DNA from: Aradus depressus
Lineage: Eukaryota; Arthropoda; Insecta; Hemiptera; Aradidae
Direction of reading: 5' to 3'
Length of the DNA: 64,000 nucleotides
Assembly: GCA_963662175.1 (NCBI GenBank)
Contig: OY759220.1
Span: 46,472,136 to 46,536,135 of the forward strand
A program made the translations under genes and the position numbers. This document shows, one piece after another, positions 43,590 through 55,137 of the stretch. The first letter of the stretch is position 1; every line of letters starts with the position of its first letter. Below the pieces are notes generated by a model. The model saw nothing but the letters and a program-made list of their open reading frames with translations. It did not search any database and was not told the origin of the DNA.

Positions 43590-44095
43590 CCAGAAACGTA
43601 CTTCCCCAGAACGAATTAATGAATTACCATTCGCTCCCGAGTCGAACGTTTGTGCTAATATTAGGGTTTTTTAATTGAACCCCATTCCCCCCGGAACTCC
43701 CCCTTCCCTTCAGCCGATATCGCTGAAATGTGACAGGTTATGTCTTCATTGGGTTTTGACTTCAAATATGAAATTTGATGTCGCTACATTCATCACATCG
43801 GCAGTTTTTAGGGTTTTTGAATTGAACATCTCCCTAACCCTCCTTCTCTTTGGTAGATTTGGCTGAAAATCAATAGGTGTCGCCGTTAGAGTTTTCTGGA
43901 TTCACATATATAATGTCGTGTCGATACATTCATCTTAACGGGAGTTATCGTGTTCACAGTCACATAGATAGACACATTTGTTTCCCAATACATGTTTGAA
44001 ATCTGGACGTCGGAAAACATGAAATTTCATTGAAAACTCCGCATCGAATTTTTGGTCGACTACATAACTTCCCTTATATTTCGTAGTGAAAATTA
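43590..44095 (-). repeat. Family A copy, near full length
   Basis: Opens GAAACGTACTTCCCCAGAAC, passes through three internal units (CGATATCGCTGAAATGTGAC, TTGATGTCGCTACATTCATC, GCTGAAAATCAATAGGTGTC, TTCATCTTAACGGGAGTTATC) and ends with GTCGGAAAACATGAAATTTC and CATAACTTCCCTTATATTTCG. Confidence 0.8.
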
Positions 44096-45418
44096 AAATT
44101 GTTGCATTTTTGCAGAAGTTATCGCAAAGGGGAAAAAAAAAAAATTATAAATTGCAGACAGAAGCACAGCCAAGATGCGGAAATGTACTTTTCTCCACTT
44201 TTTGAGGGTAGTACAATGAGAATCTGACCTCTTCTCGAACAGGACTTTTGGAGACGGTCACCAGACATACATTTGTTCTTTTAGAACATGGTAGTAAACA
44301 CAGTAGCTTTAGAATGACTTGAAAATGTAAAGGGTGTAATGTTATTCATGCGCAAAACTAATCTGCTTCTTTAGTTGTGCTGGGATTCATGGGAGGAGAA
44401 CGTTAATCCGAATGTTACCACTATGCAGTTAATGCTTTTTTGTAATACGATACAATTATTATAAACATGAGACGTAACATTCTCGTTAATACCGTTTCCG
44501 AGGCACCTGGCGGTGTCCATTCCGTCTTAGTGAAGGATTGTCCGCAATTCCAAATTTAACGAAAATTAAGATAAGATTCTGTTTCTGGAATGCCTCACAT
44601 TTAAGTAATTAAAAGACATTTCAAATAGCCAAACGTTATAAATCAATATTTAGCATAGGAATTACATAAGTACGAAGTGTTGTAACATTTCTCCTGTCAA
44701 AGGTATTGGCAATATTGGGCAAAGTTGGTTTGTAGGTTTTTCCCAATCTGGTCTCAGCCCTAAGGTGAAGGGCCTACGTCGTGACGGTAATCAGCAAGAG
44801 CACACAGAGTCGAGCTCACAGTCAAATATAGGCAAGGAAGCGGGACGAGCCGAGGCTGAGGGCAAAGGGGATAAATCCTGGCAAACATTTACCTAAGGAG
44901 ATGATCCTCTTTTGGCATTGGGCTGGGGGGGCTTGGGGCTTCCTCATTGGACACCCCAGCCAAGCCCCGCCCACAATCGATATACATATCAACTCGATCC
45001 CTCGTGAATTAAAGTAATTTCAAATTCGATTTCGGTCTCCCCCTCACCTCACTGTGAAGGGGGGGGGGAGGGGGGGGGGGGGGAGGCAATCCAGAGAGGA
45101 GGCCCCCATACGTGGGGGGCTGCCAAATGTGACCTCCCCCCCTCTCCCCCCAAGGAACGGTTCTGATTGCCAAAGACCATCTCTACCCCAGGTTTACTAC
45201 AAGGGTCTCCAACACTCAATCTCTCGACGAATGTGACACACTGTAACCCACCGAACGAATAGTCAAAATTGTTCCAAATCCTTGGTTTCCCTTCAATAAT
45301 ATAGGTTTGCAGCAGCCCTGTTCTCTGCAACTCCAAGTAAATGGAAGCTCAGTAAGTGGGAGAATAAACTAATAGTCCATTGAATTATGACCGTTCTTTT
45401 CCAGAATATTTTATTCTA
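44095..45418. other. No gene seen; G tracts at 45059-45083
   Basis: Non-repetitive sequence without supported frames. Frames at 45049-45336 run through G/C-rich low complexity. Confidence 0.3.
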
Positions 45419-45722
45419 CCATTGGTATGTGTGCTTGCCTTCTGAGCTCAAGATCGTCCCTTAGTTTATTTAATCTGGGAGGTAAAATAAACTTTAGCAT
45501 GCCGTCCTTCGGATGGGACGTTAAGCTATGGTCCCGAGCCTGTTCGATGTCTGGTGCTCGGTAAAGACCCCTACCCTAGGTGAATAAAAATTTAAGGTAG
45601 GCAAAATTTAGGACTCCGACAGTAGAGTCGGGCTCAAGTCTACCAGTGTGACGAAAGAGCGCTCTGTTAGTAGGCGATATGACCTCGAAGTAAAAGCCCG
45701 GGCATGAGTTATAATAACTAAC
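45419..45722 (+). repeat. SINE copy with deleted B-box
   Basis: ACCATTGGTATGTGTGCTTG to AAGCCCGGGCATGAGTTATAA. The GGTTCGAAACCC B-box segment is missing, so this copy could not be transcribed from its own RNA polymerase III promoter. Confidence 0.85.
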
Positions 45723-45724
45723 TT

Positions 45725-46965
45725 CCATTAATTAATGCTTAGTAAACTCGCATTAACTTGCTTTTAAATTTGAGCTAGCTATTTGACTGCAATGAAATGA
45801 TGATGTTATATACTCGTAATATAATAATAATTAATAACATTTATGCGCGCTAGCTTCAAATTGTTATATTAATAGGAATATTAATATATTATTAATAAAG
45901 AAAATACAAAAAGTGAGAAATTTTACCCTCGAGGAGGAAGAGTTGCTAAAAATCCCTGTAAAGCACAATGACTTCATTGAGAATAACAAAGTCCTTGAGG
46001 AATCAGAGACTATGTACTTCCCCAGCGTGAATTAATCAACTGTGTTTCCGCTCTCTCTCTCTCTCTCTGAAAGTAATTTTCGGACCTTTACCTTCAATTA
46101 AAGAAACAAACATTCACTCTTTATATCTATAGTGATATTCATTTTGTTAAGGGATTTGCCTAAGTTAATAAAACACATTTGGTTGAATGTTTAATTCCAA
46201 TTTAACAAATATATTTTACATAAACACATTTATTCTGTTATCCTTCAACAGAAACAAACATTTGTTTTATTAATAAAACCCTGCAAAATGTTTGAACCAA
46301 ATAGTTTGAAACAATTGTTTTCTTGTTTTCTTTTTTTGTTTCTTTTGTGAATTCTGTTATTCATAAGTTTTGGAAGAAGAAATAGAGGGAAGATTGGAAA
46401 TGAGCAGGGGGGGGGGGGGGGGGGATGAGGGGAGAAATGATATTTAGATAGAGTTGATCCTTAATTCGGAGTTGGAGTGGAAGCAACAGACGGACGGACA
46501 GAAATGCAAATGTGGGTAGGGTCCCTGAGTAACGAGGACACATTAGCATGACATTTGTTGTGCGAGGGGGGGCACCGGAAACATCAACTGCCCGGGCGTG
46601 GACAAATAGTGATCGCTAAACGAACATTTCCTCTGACATTCCCGTCTTTTGATCGGTATCTGGCACTGTGTTAATGCCTGGTCACATTGTCAACATCTGC
46701 CCCGAGGCTATTAATTCTTAAAGTAGCCCGTTTAGCTATAATGCTCATGAGACACATCCTTGATACAACCGGCTTACTGCAACGTTTTTTACTTGAGATG
46801 TATGCTTATGTTAACAGATGAGGGAGCATGGGCGTAGCCAGGACTTGCCCTTCCCCCTCCCAAATTTCGGGAAACAGGCAATAAAATTAGTAGGTACCTA
46901 ACTGAAGATATCTAAAAACAAGTCAGGTTCTGTATTTAAACAAATATTCGATTGATCACCGACAG
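45725..46965. other. No gene seen
   Basis: AT-rich. A family A start (ATGTACTTCCCCAGCGTGAA) at about 46011-46030 precedes a CT microsatellite; a G homopolymer lies at 46408-46424. Confidence 0.35.
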
Positions 46966-47160
46966 TGTACTTCCCCAAATATTTGTAATAAACTAAATTT
47001 GCGCTCTTCTTGTACATCCTCCATCTTCTTGTACATCCTCCATCTTCTTGTACATCCTCCATCTTCTTGTACATCCTCCATCTTCTTAGAACGCTATACC
47101 AGAAAATCAGTATGTCTCTAATTTATAAACTTCTGAATCCACGTACAGAATTTAAAATCG
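46965..47160 (-). repeat. Family A fragment with 19-bp tandem repeat
   Basis: Opens GACAGTGTACTTCCCCAAAT, then a four-copy array of CTTCTTGTACATCCTCCAT (about 47005-47086), then GAATCCACGTACAGAATTT. The array has replaced the CTCCCTCTCC part of the unit. Confidence 0.65.
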
Positions 47161-47257
47161 AAAATTTCATTGAGAGTTAATATGGTTTTGCTATTAAGCG
47201 TCTGTCTTACTTAATAAAACTGGAGGAAAGTCGAAAGAACTAAATATAGGAATTAAT

Positions 47258-47825
47258 TTGTACTTCCCCAACTACGAAACATAGGGGAAGTTATGTAATT
47301 GGTCAAAAATTCGATGCGAAGTTTTGAATGGAATTTCATGTTTTCCGTCCTATAGATTCCAAATATGAAAAAAAAATTCATTGTATCTGCGAACACGATA
47401 ACTCCCGACAGAATGAATGTATCAAGAAATTTTATATGTAAATCCAGAACCCCCAAGATGACGACACCTATTGATTTTCAGCCAAATCGACAAATGGAAA
47501 ACGAAAGATCAGGGGGAAGGTTAAACACAAAAACTCTAATAACTGCCGATAGGACGATAGAATTGATGTTTCGACATGAACTTTTATATGACCTGAACTC
47601 CATAAGGACAACACCTATCAATTTTCAGCAATACCAGCCGCAGGAGAGGAGGTTCCGGGGACGACACAAACATCCTAATAACTGCCAATGTAATGAATGT
47701 ATTGACACAAAACTTAGAATCTATGTATGTCAAATATTGAGTTTTATCTCAAACGGTCGATTTTCTTTGGAGGGAGAGCGAAAACTAAATTGATTAATTC
47801 TTGCTGGGGAAGTACATAGCCAGTG
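47258..47825 (+). repeat. Family A reference copy, full length
   Basis: The most complete copy. It opens GTACTTCCCCAACTACGAAA then CATAGGGGAAGTTATGTAAT and closes GCTGGGGAAGTAC, so the outermost 13 bp form an inverted repeat; the opening end can also fold on itself. It contains three internal units of about 110-150 bp, each with AACTGCCGAT-type, ATGAATGTAT-type and GATTTTCAGCCAAATCG-type segments. A 142-codon frame crosses it but follows the repeat units and has no domain. Confidence 0.8.
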
Positions 47826-48760
47826 ATTCACAACAAGAAAGATTTTTTCAATAAATTATTTTTAAAACTCTTTTATTTGAATAAGTTTAATAGAGAAGTA
47901 AATATTTATTTAGATATACTACAGTAAAATCCTTTTATAACGATTCCTGATGTAGGTAACGATTTTCCGGATATAACGATGTAAAACCCATATCTAGTTT
48001 AGTTTGCTATTTAAAAGTGAAGAAATAAATCCGGATATAACGATGTTAGGTATAACGATATTCCGTATAAAACGATCTAAAACATAAGAAAAAGTTGTTT
48101 TTTCATTCCGGTTATAACGATTTAATACCTTCTTCCCTTCTGGTGCCTATATTCCTAGTTTCACATTAGACTTTCCTTTGCCTCCTTAGGGATCGTGACT
48201 TCGGAACTTCATAACCATATAAGCAAAAATGTATACTTAAAAAAAAGCAAGCAAACTAAAATCACTGATTTTTTTCTGGAAAATTACCTAATACATATGT
48301 ACTCATGTGTATACATAATTTTATTATTGATGGGGAGGGTAGTAAGCGAGGGGTTTAATCTTGTAATAAATAGTTTTCCCCAAAACTACTAAAACCTCTA
48401 ACTGTAGTAGCTGTCTCTTATATATTTTTTTTTTTACAGAATAAAATGATTATATATTAATTTTATGATAAAACCTTGGAATTCCCAAATCAAATCATGA
48501 TAATCTATGCCCATATTTTAGTCTCATATTGGCTCATTACCATAATATTAGAGACCTATTGCATTAATAACGGAGGTTTCTCGAGGTTATCCTTAGTTTA
48601 CAGAAAGTAGTTTTTAAACTTAAGCCCTGAAGTAAAGTAATTTTTTTTTGTTTTATTGCTCAAAATTTCATTGATTGGAGATTTAATAACGAATATTTTT
48701 GGTAAGTACCAATTTTTCCCTAAATTGTATTACAACGAATTTCAAAATATATAGGTATAT
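47826..48760. repeat. AT-rich; possible Tigger/pogo end with TATAACGAT motifs
   Basis: At 47931 the sequence TACAGTAAAATCCTTTTATA starts, followed by five GGATATAACGAT/GTATAACGA-type motifs up to about 48122. A TA-flanked CAGT start and TATAACGA motifs resemble pogo/Tigger ends, but no right end or transposase is visible. The rest shows no gene. Confidence 0.4.
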
Positions 48761-48764
48761 ATAT

Positions 48765-49560
48765 ATATATTTTTTTTTATTAAGCACATCGACTGCAGAG
48801 GCCATTAGCGCCAGCACAATTGTTATTATAGTAGATAGGGTGACATAATGTGGCTAAGGCTATCTCTCTGGGTGGCTCTAACTGGCAGAGGGGGCAGCTT
48901 CCTGTCCACCGCACCTCTGTCCTAGTAGTGTGGCTCTTCCAGCCTCCAGTCACCTGCAATAGGGGAGAGGCCCTATCCCGAGGTTAGCTATTCCTCTGCG
49001 AATGACACCATACAATTTGTTGGTGATACAGTCCGGTGTTTCGCAAGAATTTCAGCATCTGGGTTGTGTAGGCCGAGCCATCTTTCAGCACTGCTCGAGA
49101 ATCGTGAGGCAATCCATCTCTTTCTCGGTAGGGTTTGAGAGCTTCACAGGATTGTAGTATGTGGAAGACAGTGAGTTCTTCCTTGCATAGTGGACATCTC
49201 GGTGGGCGTCTCTCCAACGAAATGTGGACATGAGTTAGCCAATTGTGTCCGATTCTTAGCCTCCTGCCATTGCATTTGCCATTTATGTTTGATGGCCAAT
49301 TTGAGTGGCTGCTTGATGTCTGCACGACGGACTGGTATGGCCTCTGTTAGCACGCCAGCTGTAGCTTCCTTGGCGGCTCGGTCCGCCAGCTGTAGCTTCC
49401 TTGGCGGCTCGGTCCGCCAGCTGTAGCTTCCTTGGCGGCTCGGTCCGCCAGCTGTAGCTTCCTTGGCGGCTGGGTCCGCCAGCTGTAGCTTCCTTGGCGG
49501 CTCGGTCCGCCAGCTGTAGCTTCCTTGGCGGCTCGGTCCGCCAGCTCCTTACCAATATAT
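48765..49560 (-). pseudogene. Jockey-like retrotransposon 3' end: RNase H tail, 3' UTR, poly(A)
   Basis: On the minus strand ADRAAKEAT is the end of an RNase H domain. LTEAIPVRRADIKQPLKLAI and KHKWQMQWQEAKNR follow, then after a frameshift RRLRIGHNWLTHVHI, PPRCPLCKEELTVFHILQSC and MLKFLRNTGLYHQ, ending at about 48984. RLRIGHxxLTH plus a CPLC...HIL-C zinc motif is the usual C-terminus of Jockey-clade ORF2. A 3' UTR of about 200 bp ends in an A tract (T run at about 48765-48779). Upstream, the ADRAAKEA codons have expanded into a minisatellite, and the rest of ORF2 is missing. Confidence 0.85.
49352..49545. repeat. 31-bp minisatellite inside RNase H coding sequence
   Basis: Six tandem units of CCAGCTGTAGCTTCCTTGGC followed by GGCTCGGTCCG, with a partial seventh. 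Because 31 is not divisible by three, each unit shifts the frame. Confidence 0.9.
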
Positions 49561-49626
49561 TGTTATTATTGGTAGTTTTTTTCTTGAAAAGGACACAAAA
49601 TAAAAAGCATCAATAAAATATATGTG

Positions 49627-49890
49627 ATATGATGGGGGCTTTCTTATACCAAACACTTTTTACAGATTACTCTCTCTCCCCCTTCCTCCTCTCAAATTCA
49701 TATAATACTGGCCTTACTGGGTATAAGAATGTCATTCCTAGAATTACGCTGTACATAGAGACAAAGAAAACCCCTGATGCCAACACATTACATTCATATA
49801 CTTAGTAATGCTAGAACGGAATGAAGGGGAAGGGAGAGTGATATGTAAAAACATGGTTGGTATAAGAAAGTAGTTATGGTCACATCACAG
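49627..49890. repeat. MITE family C copy
   Basis: Left end CTTTCTTATACCAAACAC; right end ATGGTTGGTATAAGAAAG with GGTCACATCACAGG. The interior matches the 7922 copy (TGGCCTTACTGGGTATAAG, ATTACGCTGTACATAGAG). Confidence 0.75.
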
Positions 49891-50315
49891 GGAGAGGAGG
49901 GGAGGGGAATAAGAATGAGAATTGAAACTGTTGTTTGATTAAGGTAGATAGTGGAGTTAATGGTTTTCAAATGGATAGTACACCTCTCCCATTACGTACA
50001 GACAATGGACCTCCAACACTATTTGTTACCCGGCAAGTGACCATTTCTCAAGAGCTGCCTGCCCTTCATCCCCCTGAAAATACATCCAATCCCCGGCTCT
50101 TTATCTGGGAGAGATTTCATACTGTTACAAATTCACCGTTAAGGGAGCCTTTCGTCACCGCCTTTACATATACATATAAAAAGCAAAAGCCATCATCTAC
50201 ACACTCACTGATAATATTCTGAGACACTTCAATAAAATATTCATGTTGGTTCCTTTAATGTTGAAAGTGTCGAGTAAAATCTGAAATAAAAGGAAAAACT
50301 CTTCAGATAGAAAAA
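49890..50315. other. No gene seen
   Basis: A 95-codon frame at 49935 has no domain I recognise and no clear start context; left unassigned. Confidence 0.25.
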
Positions 50316-50765
50316 AGTCGTCGGTGAATCACCGTCAATGAACTTCCCCAGAACGAAATAATCAATTAACATCAGTCGACCTTTTGCACTAATATTCAAT
50401 AGTTGACTTATATGGGCTCCTAAATTCTCATATTAAATTTTGTGTCGATAAATTCATTACATCGCCAGTTTTTAGGGAAAATTGTAAAGTGTCGTCTTTA
50501 TTTAGTTTTGAAAATAACATTTTGAGTCTATACATTCAATACAATAGCTTTTATTAGTGTTTTTGCGTCATCGTTATACACGTCGGATACAAGTATTAAA
50601 TTTCGAGTCAGTATATTTATTCTATCAGGAATTATCGTGTTCCCACATTGGACAGGATTTTTTTTTTTTTCCATTTTTGGAATGAGGGGTTGGATAACAT
50701 GAAATTCAAATGAAAATTCAACATGGAAGTTTTCACCGATAACATTTCCAAAGTTTAGGACTTCG
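50315..50765 (-). repeat. Family A copy
   Basis: Opens GTCGGTGAATCACCGTCAAT, GAACTTCCCCAGAACG; units AATTTTGTGTCGATAAATTC and ATTCTATCAGGAATTATCGTG; outer piece GGAATGAGGGGTTGGATAAC and GATAACATTTCCAAAGTTTAG. Confidence 0.75.
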
Positions 50766-51380
50766 TATAAAAATGTTCATTGAAATGGGAAGTGGTCATG
50801 TGGGATGAGTGGGGCGACCCGGCCTTCTGGGACCTTGGGGAGAGTGGACGCAGATCCCCGAAGTGGTGTAATATCCAGAAGAGTTACAGAGAAGAAGGTC
50901 CTGAATCCAATAGACCCTCTGTATTGTCGCCTCCAGAGAGCTCATATCCCGGGTCTCCGACCACCAACTAATATCCCATCCTTGTGAGAGTCTCAAGTAC
51001 AACTCAACTGGGAGGAGTTGAACCCTTTGAATAATAGGCTTCGTCCTGGTCGGGGGGAAGGTCGCTCATTTCCTCCAATGGGTGGACTTAATTCATAGTC
51101 CAAGTTGAGGCCAAGTCACGTAGCGGGCGGCTAAGTCATTAGCGAACTGGGACGGGGCACTTTGAAGTAAGCGTTGAGGTTAAGGAGGACAATGAAGCCC
51201 CAACCTACCGTTCATCTAACTATAGTCTGACGGTGACGATGGTGATTTGGTGATCTGGTGATACTTCAATGATTCTATCAGCAAGGCCCCCTTTCCAGCT
51301 CTAAAATATTCCCATTGTGTCTCAGGAGTTCTTCCTAACATAGTCACCGTATTTCGAAATAACCAAATTTTTAAAAAAAG
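50765..51380. other. No gene seen
   Basis: Three overlapping 60-68-codon frames at 50780-51002 on both strands exclude each other and carry no motif. Confidence 0.3.
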
Positions 51381-51384
51381 TCAT

Positions 51385-52300
51385 TGATGAATCACCGGCT
51401 ATGTACCTCCCCAGAAAGAGTTAATCAATTAACTTTTCGCTCCCCCTCCAAAACCAGTCCACCGTTTGCGCTAATATTCTATAGTTTACTTACATAAAGG
51501 CTCCTAAATCCTAATACTAAATTTAGAGTCGATAAATTCATTCAATCGTCAGTAAGTTTTTGAATTGAGCCCCTCCCCTGAACCCCTCCTACCCTTCGGC
51601 CGATATCGGTGAAATCTGACAGGTATTTTCCTCATTGGGTTTCGACTTCAAATGTGAAATTTCATGTCGATATATTCATTACGAAAGCTGTTATTGGGGT
51701 TTTTGAGTTGAGCCCCTTTCCGATCCCTTCTTACCCTTTGGCCGATTTGGCTGATATCGATAGGTGTTGTTATTTTTGTGTTAAGCCTCTCCCGTAATCT
51801 CTCCTTCCTTTTGGTCAATTTGACTGAAAATCGATAGGTGTTGTTATTTTTGTGTTAAGCCTCTCCCGTAATCTCTCCTTCCTTTTGGTCAATTTGACTG
51901 AAAATCGAAAGGTGTTATTTTTGTGTTAAGCCCCTCCCGTAATCTCTCCTTCCTTTTGGTCAATTTGACTGAAAATCGATAGGTGTTGTTATTTTTGTGT
52001 TAAGCGTCTCCCGTAATCTCTCCTTCCTTTTGGTCAATTTGACTGAAAATCGATAGGTGTTGTTATTTTTGTGTTAAGCCTCTCCCGTAATCTCTCCTTC
52101 CTTTTGGTCAATTTGACTGAAAATCAATAGGTGTCGTCGATGGTTCTGGATTCACATATAAAATTTCGTGTCGATACATTCATTCTATTGGGTGTTATTG
52201 TGTTCACACACAGACAGACTGACTTTTTTTTTCGCATTTGGCATCTGTAAGTCGGAAGCATGAAATTCCGTTGAAATTCACATCGAGAACTGTCAGGCTG
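51385..52300 (-). repeat. Long family A copy with expanded internal tandem
   Basis: Opens TGAATCACCGGCTATGTACC, TCCCCAGAAAGAGTTAATCA. The standard units are followed by five direct copies (51767-52135) of a unit of about 75 bp with GTTATTTTTGTGTTAAGCC, TCTCCCGTAATCTCTCCTTCC and TTTTGGTCAATTTGACTG, then the TCATTCTATTGGGTGTTATTG and ACACACAGACAGACTGAC end section. Confidence 0.85.
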
Positions 52301-53190
52301 TCCTCTCATAAGGCCCTGAAGTAGCAGTCAAGAGAACTGTCAGGTCGTCCCCTTATACACACACACCACTTCTAAGAGACCTGCTAGTTGTAACTCGTCC
52401 GGTCCGGTAAACTGCATGTGTATGGCCAGGCAACTATACTTGAGTGGCCACCGTAAGATAGCTTATAGTTTCTGAGGGGCTGTTACCAAGAGATGGTTGA
52501 TGTGACTAATGGATGCTCCGTAGGTAATTGACAACAACTGGTCCTGAGAGTTATTTTACAATATCAGATTGTAAGCTGATCCTTGTCCGAATGTGGAGGG
52601 ATGAAAAGAGGGGGATTATAAAAAGTCCATTTGAACCCCCCCCCCCCCCCCCCCCCCCACCAGTCGTCATCATCATCACCGTCATCAGATATTTTCTCCT
52701 TCTCTAATTGCAGACCTTCTGCTCGCCACCCCATTGTGCCCATGTAAATGTACCGAAGGGAGAGAGGCCCACACGAAGGGCTTGTGTCTCTCTCTCTCTC
52801 TAATTACAACTAATGCCCGGGTGACAGTTCCGTGCTTCACGCAGCTATGACCACATACAGTCCGGTTATTAGTTCCTTATTCAGTGTCTACATTTTTATT
52901 CTTCTGCATTTTAAATAAAATCAAATTGTACAAGAAATAATGTCCCTTCGATCTCATCTGGGCCCTTCAGTAAGCACAAGTGAAGTAACACCCTTCACAT
53001 ACGTTCAACCCTCTGAACTCTTAAATGCCAACAAATAAATGTCTCTTGGTGCGTCTGTGAATACTAAAACATCCAAGGAAGTGAATACAACGATGCGAAG
53101 AAGGTTACACAATAGAATTTCTTCCTGGCCATTCTAGGTAACAATAAATGCACGAAATAACTTGAAAAAATATATTGGATGAACCTCAAT
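52300..53190. other. No gene seen; poly-C at 52637-52657
   Basis: Two short AGAACTGTCAGG-containing repeats at 52286-52345, then a C homopolymer. No credible coding region. Confidence 0.35.
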
Positions 53191-53490
53191 ACTTGACTAA
53201 TATACTGCATCGATACATTCAATAGATCGGCAGTTGTTAGGGTATTTGAATCGAGCCTCCTTCTCTGACCTCCCCTTCTTTTCGGCTGATTCTGCTGACA
53301 ATTGATAATGTCCTGATAGGGCTACCGAATACGCATATAAAATTTCGTGTAATGCATTTATTACATCGGCAGTTATTAGGTTTTTGTGTTAATTCTCTTA
53401 ATCCCTCCTTCCCTTTGGCCGATTTGACTAATAATCATTAGTTGTCGTCCTTAGAGGGTCCTGGATACACATATAAAATGTCGTGTCGGA
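53190..53490 (-). repeat. Family A internal units
   Basis: Units GCATCGATACATTCAATAG, ATCGGCAGTTGTTAGGGTA, GGCTGATTCTGCTGACAATTG and CGATTTGACTAATAATCATT. Both end modules are missing. Confidence 0.65.
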
Positions 53491-53689
53491 CCGGATAAAG
53501 TGTACCTGTATCGGTTTACGCCGTCATCAGCAAACATTAAAAAAATTATCGCAGAAATGTATTTGGACATGTATTCGGTTCGAGGTTGTTGAAAAGACAC
53601 ATCAATTTTCAGGCAAAATTTCCAAAAAGAGAGGAATTAGCAAGGTTCTTCTTGAAGCTATTCCTTTGTTTGTTTGTGTGACTCATCTT

Positions 53690-53830
53690 TCGTGGCTCTG
53701 GTGGACTCGAACCCGACTCTGTAAAGGGAGTCCTAAATTCAACCTACGCAGGTTTAGTTAGCTAGGTATGGAGGGGTCCTTAACGAGTGTCTCATATCGG
53801 GACCATCGCTTAGCTCTTGAAGGACTGCAT
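53690..53830 (-). repeat. Diverged SINE fragment
   Basis: Reverse-strand GACTCATCTTTCGTGGCTC, GGACTCGAACCCGACTCTG, CGGGACCATCGCTTAGCTC. The adjacent 53483-53761 frame combines family A and SINE sequence and is not a gene. Confidence 0.6.
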
Positions 53831-54550
53831 ATATCGCCATGTAAGAAGGACACCGCTGCAAGAATTGCCGGAAAAGTATGGATCTACAGAAAGACAAAGA
53901 CGATCATCAATAATTTGAAGAGATATTGTTATATCTTAGCGTTTTGAAGGAAGACATAATGAATCTGTCGTAATCACAGAAGTTACGACAAAGGAAATAG
54001 AAGAAGTATATGATTTTTCACATTTTGATAAGGTTAATAATCTTTGGAAGTATTCATAAATAAATCAGCAAAGATAGGAACAAATAATGGTCATGAAAGC
54101 CAAGTCACGCCAGTCCCAGCTATCTGAATTTTCCTTCTTTCAGCATAAGTATTTATCTAAAATCTCTTTGAGACTAGTCATAATTTATTTTCCCCTTTAG
54201 AGAGTTTTACACCGTGAATGGATAAGACCATTTAATTGGCCAATATCTTCTATAGAAGTAAATTTATCAAAGGGAGGAAAAGATCCGCATTGAAGATAGA
54301 CGTCGGAGGTTCGCGCCTTGACTGTCGAGTCAAGCGAACTGCCTGTTGGACAATAGGCTCTGTCTAATTATAGTGATCAGATTATAGGCGAGGCCGCATA
54401 AGGGCACGCGCAGCACATAGTCCACTAATAGGACCACACACCACATCCTCCGTTATTTATGTGTTCACATTGGTCACTTCTGATAATCAGTTGAACGCAA
54501 ACGCGCAACACCAATATCTATACAATTCTCCACTAGTTACGGTACTAACA
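53830..54550. other. No gene seen
   Basis: The minus and plus frames are short. A stretch near 53850-53930 could encode RTPLQELPEKYGS-like residues in one frame, but I cannot assign it. Confidence 0.25.
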
Positions 54551-54552
54551 AA

Positions 54553-54830
54553 ACGTAGTCGGTGAATCACCGAGACTACAATTCCTCAGCGAGAATTGAT
54601 CATGTAAGTTTCTACTCTCTCTATAAAACTAAACTGTAGATTTCGATGAAAATCAATAAGTGTCGATCCTCACATGGGCTCTTATTTGGATAATGAGGGG
54701 TTCAGCCTCTCCTCTTAGTTGTCTCTTCTCTTCAGCCGATTTATCTAAAAATCGATAGGTGTAGTCTCTAAGGACTTCAGGATACACATATAGAATATCG
54801 TGTCGATATATTTATTCTATCGTAACCCAG
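54553..54830 (-). repeat. Family A copy, short
   Basis: Opens GTCGGTGAATCACCGAGACT, ACAATTCCTCAGCGAGAATTG; units CGATGAAAATCAATAAGTG and TATCGTGTCGATATATTTATTC. Confidence 0.7.
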
Positions 54831-55137
54831 CAAGTTCACACAGCCAATAGGAGACAGTTCACTGAGTCATGTGATGTGGAAGTCATATTGCTTTTCAGGC
54901 AATCCTCAGCTTATTCTTTCATTGTTTCTCATGAATTTATTGCTCGAAATAATTGTTTATAATAATGGATGGAAGTGATGGTGTATTGTTCAGTGTAGGG
55001 AGCCATTGGAAACAAGGAAAGAATTATTATTATTTTTTTAAATTATTTTATAAATTGATTCTCTATTGTACACAAAATAAATAGATAATCATCCTATCAT
55101 TTTTAATTATTATTATTATATTTTTGTCTTATGTATA

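Noticed and set aside
47365..47793. 142-codon plus-strand frame
   Set aside because: Lies inside a non-coding family A repeat, follows its units, and is not open in other copies.
49352..49545. CRISPR-like regular repeats here and at 2851-3313
   Set aside because: Units are contiguous with no unique spacers, and the DNA is eukaryotic.
53483..53761. 92-codon frame
   Set aside because: Chimera of a family A end and a diverged SINE with no domain.
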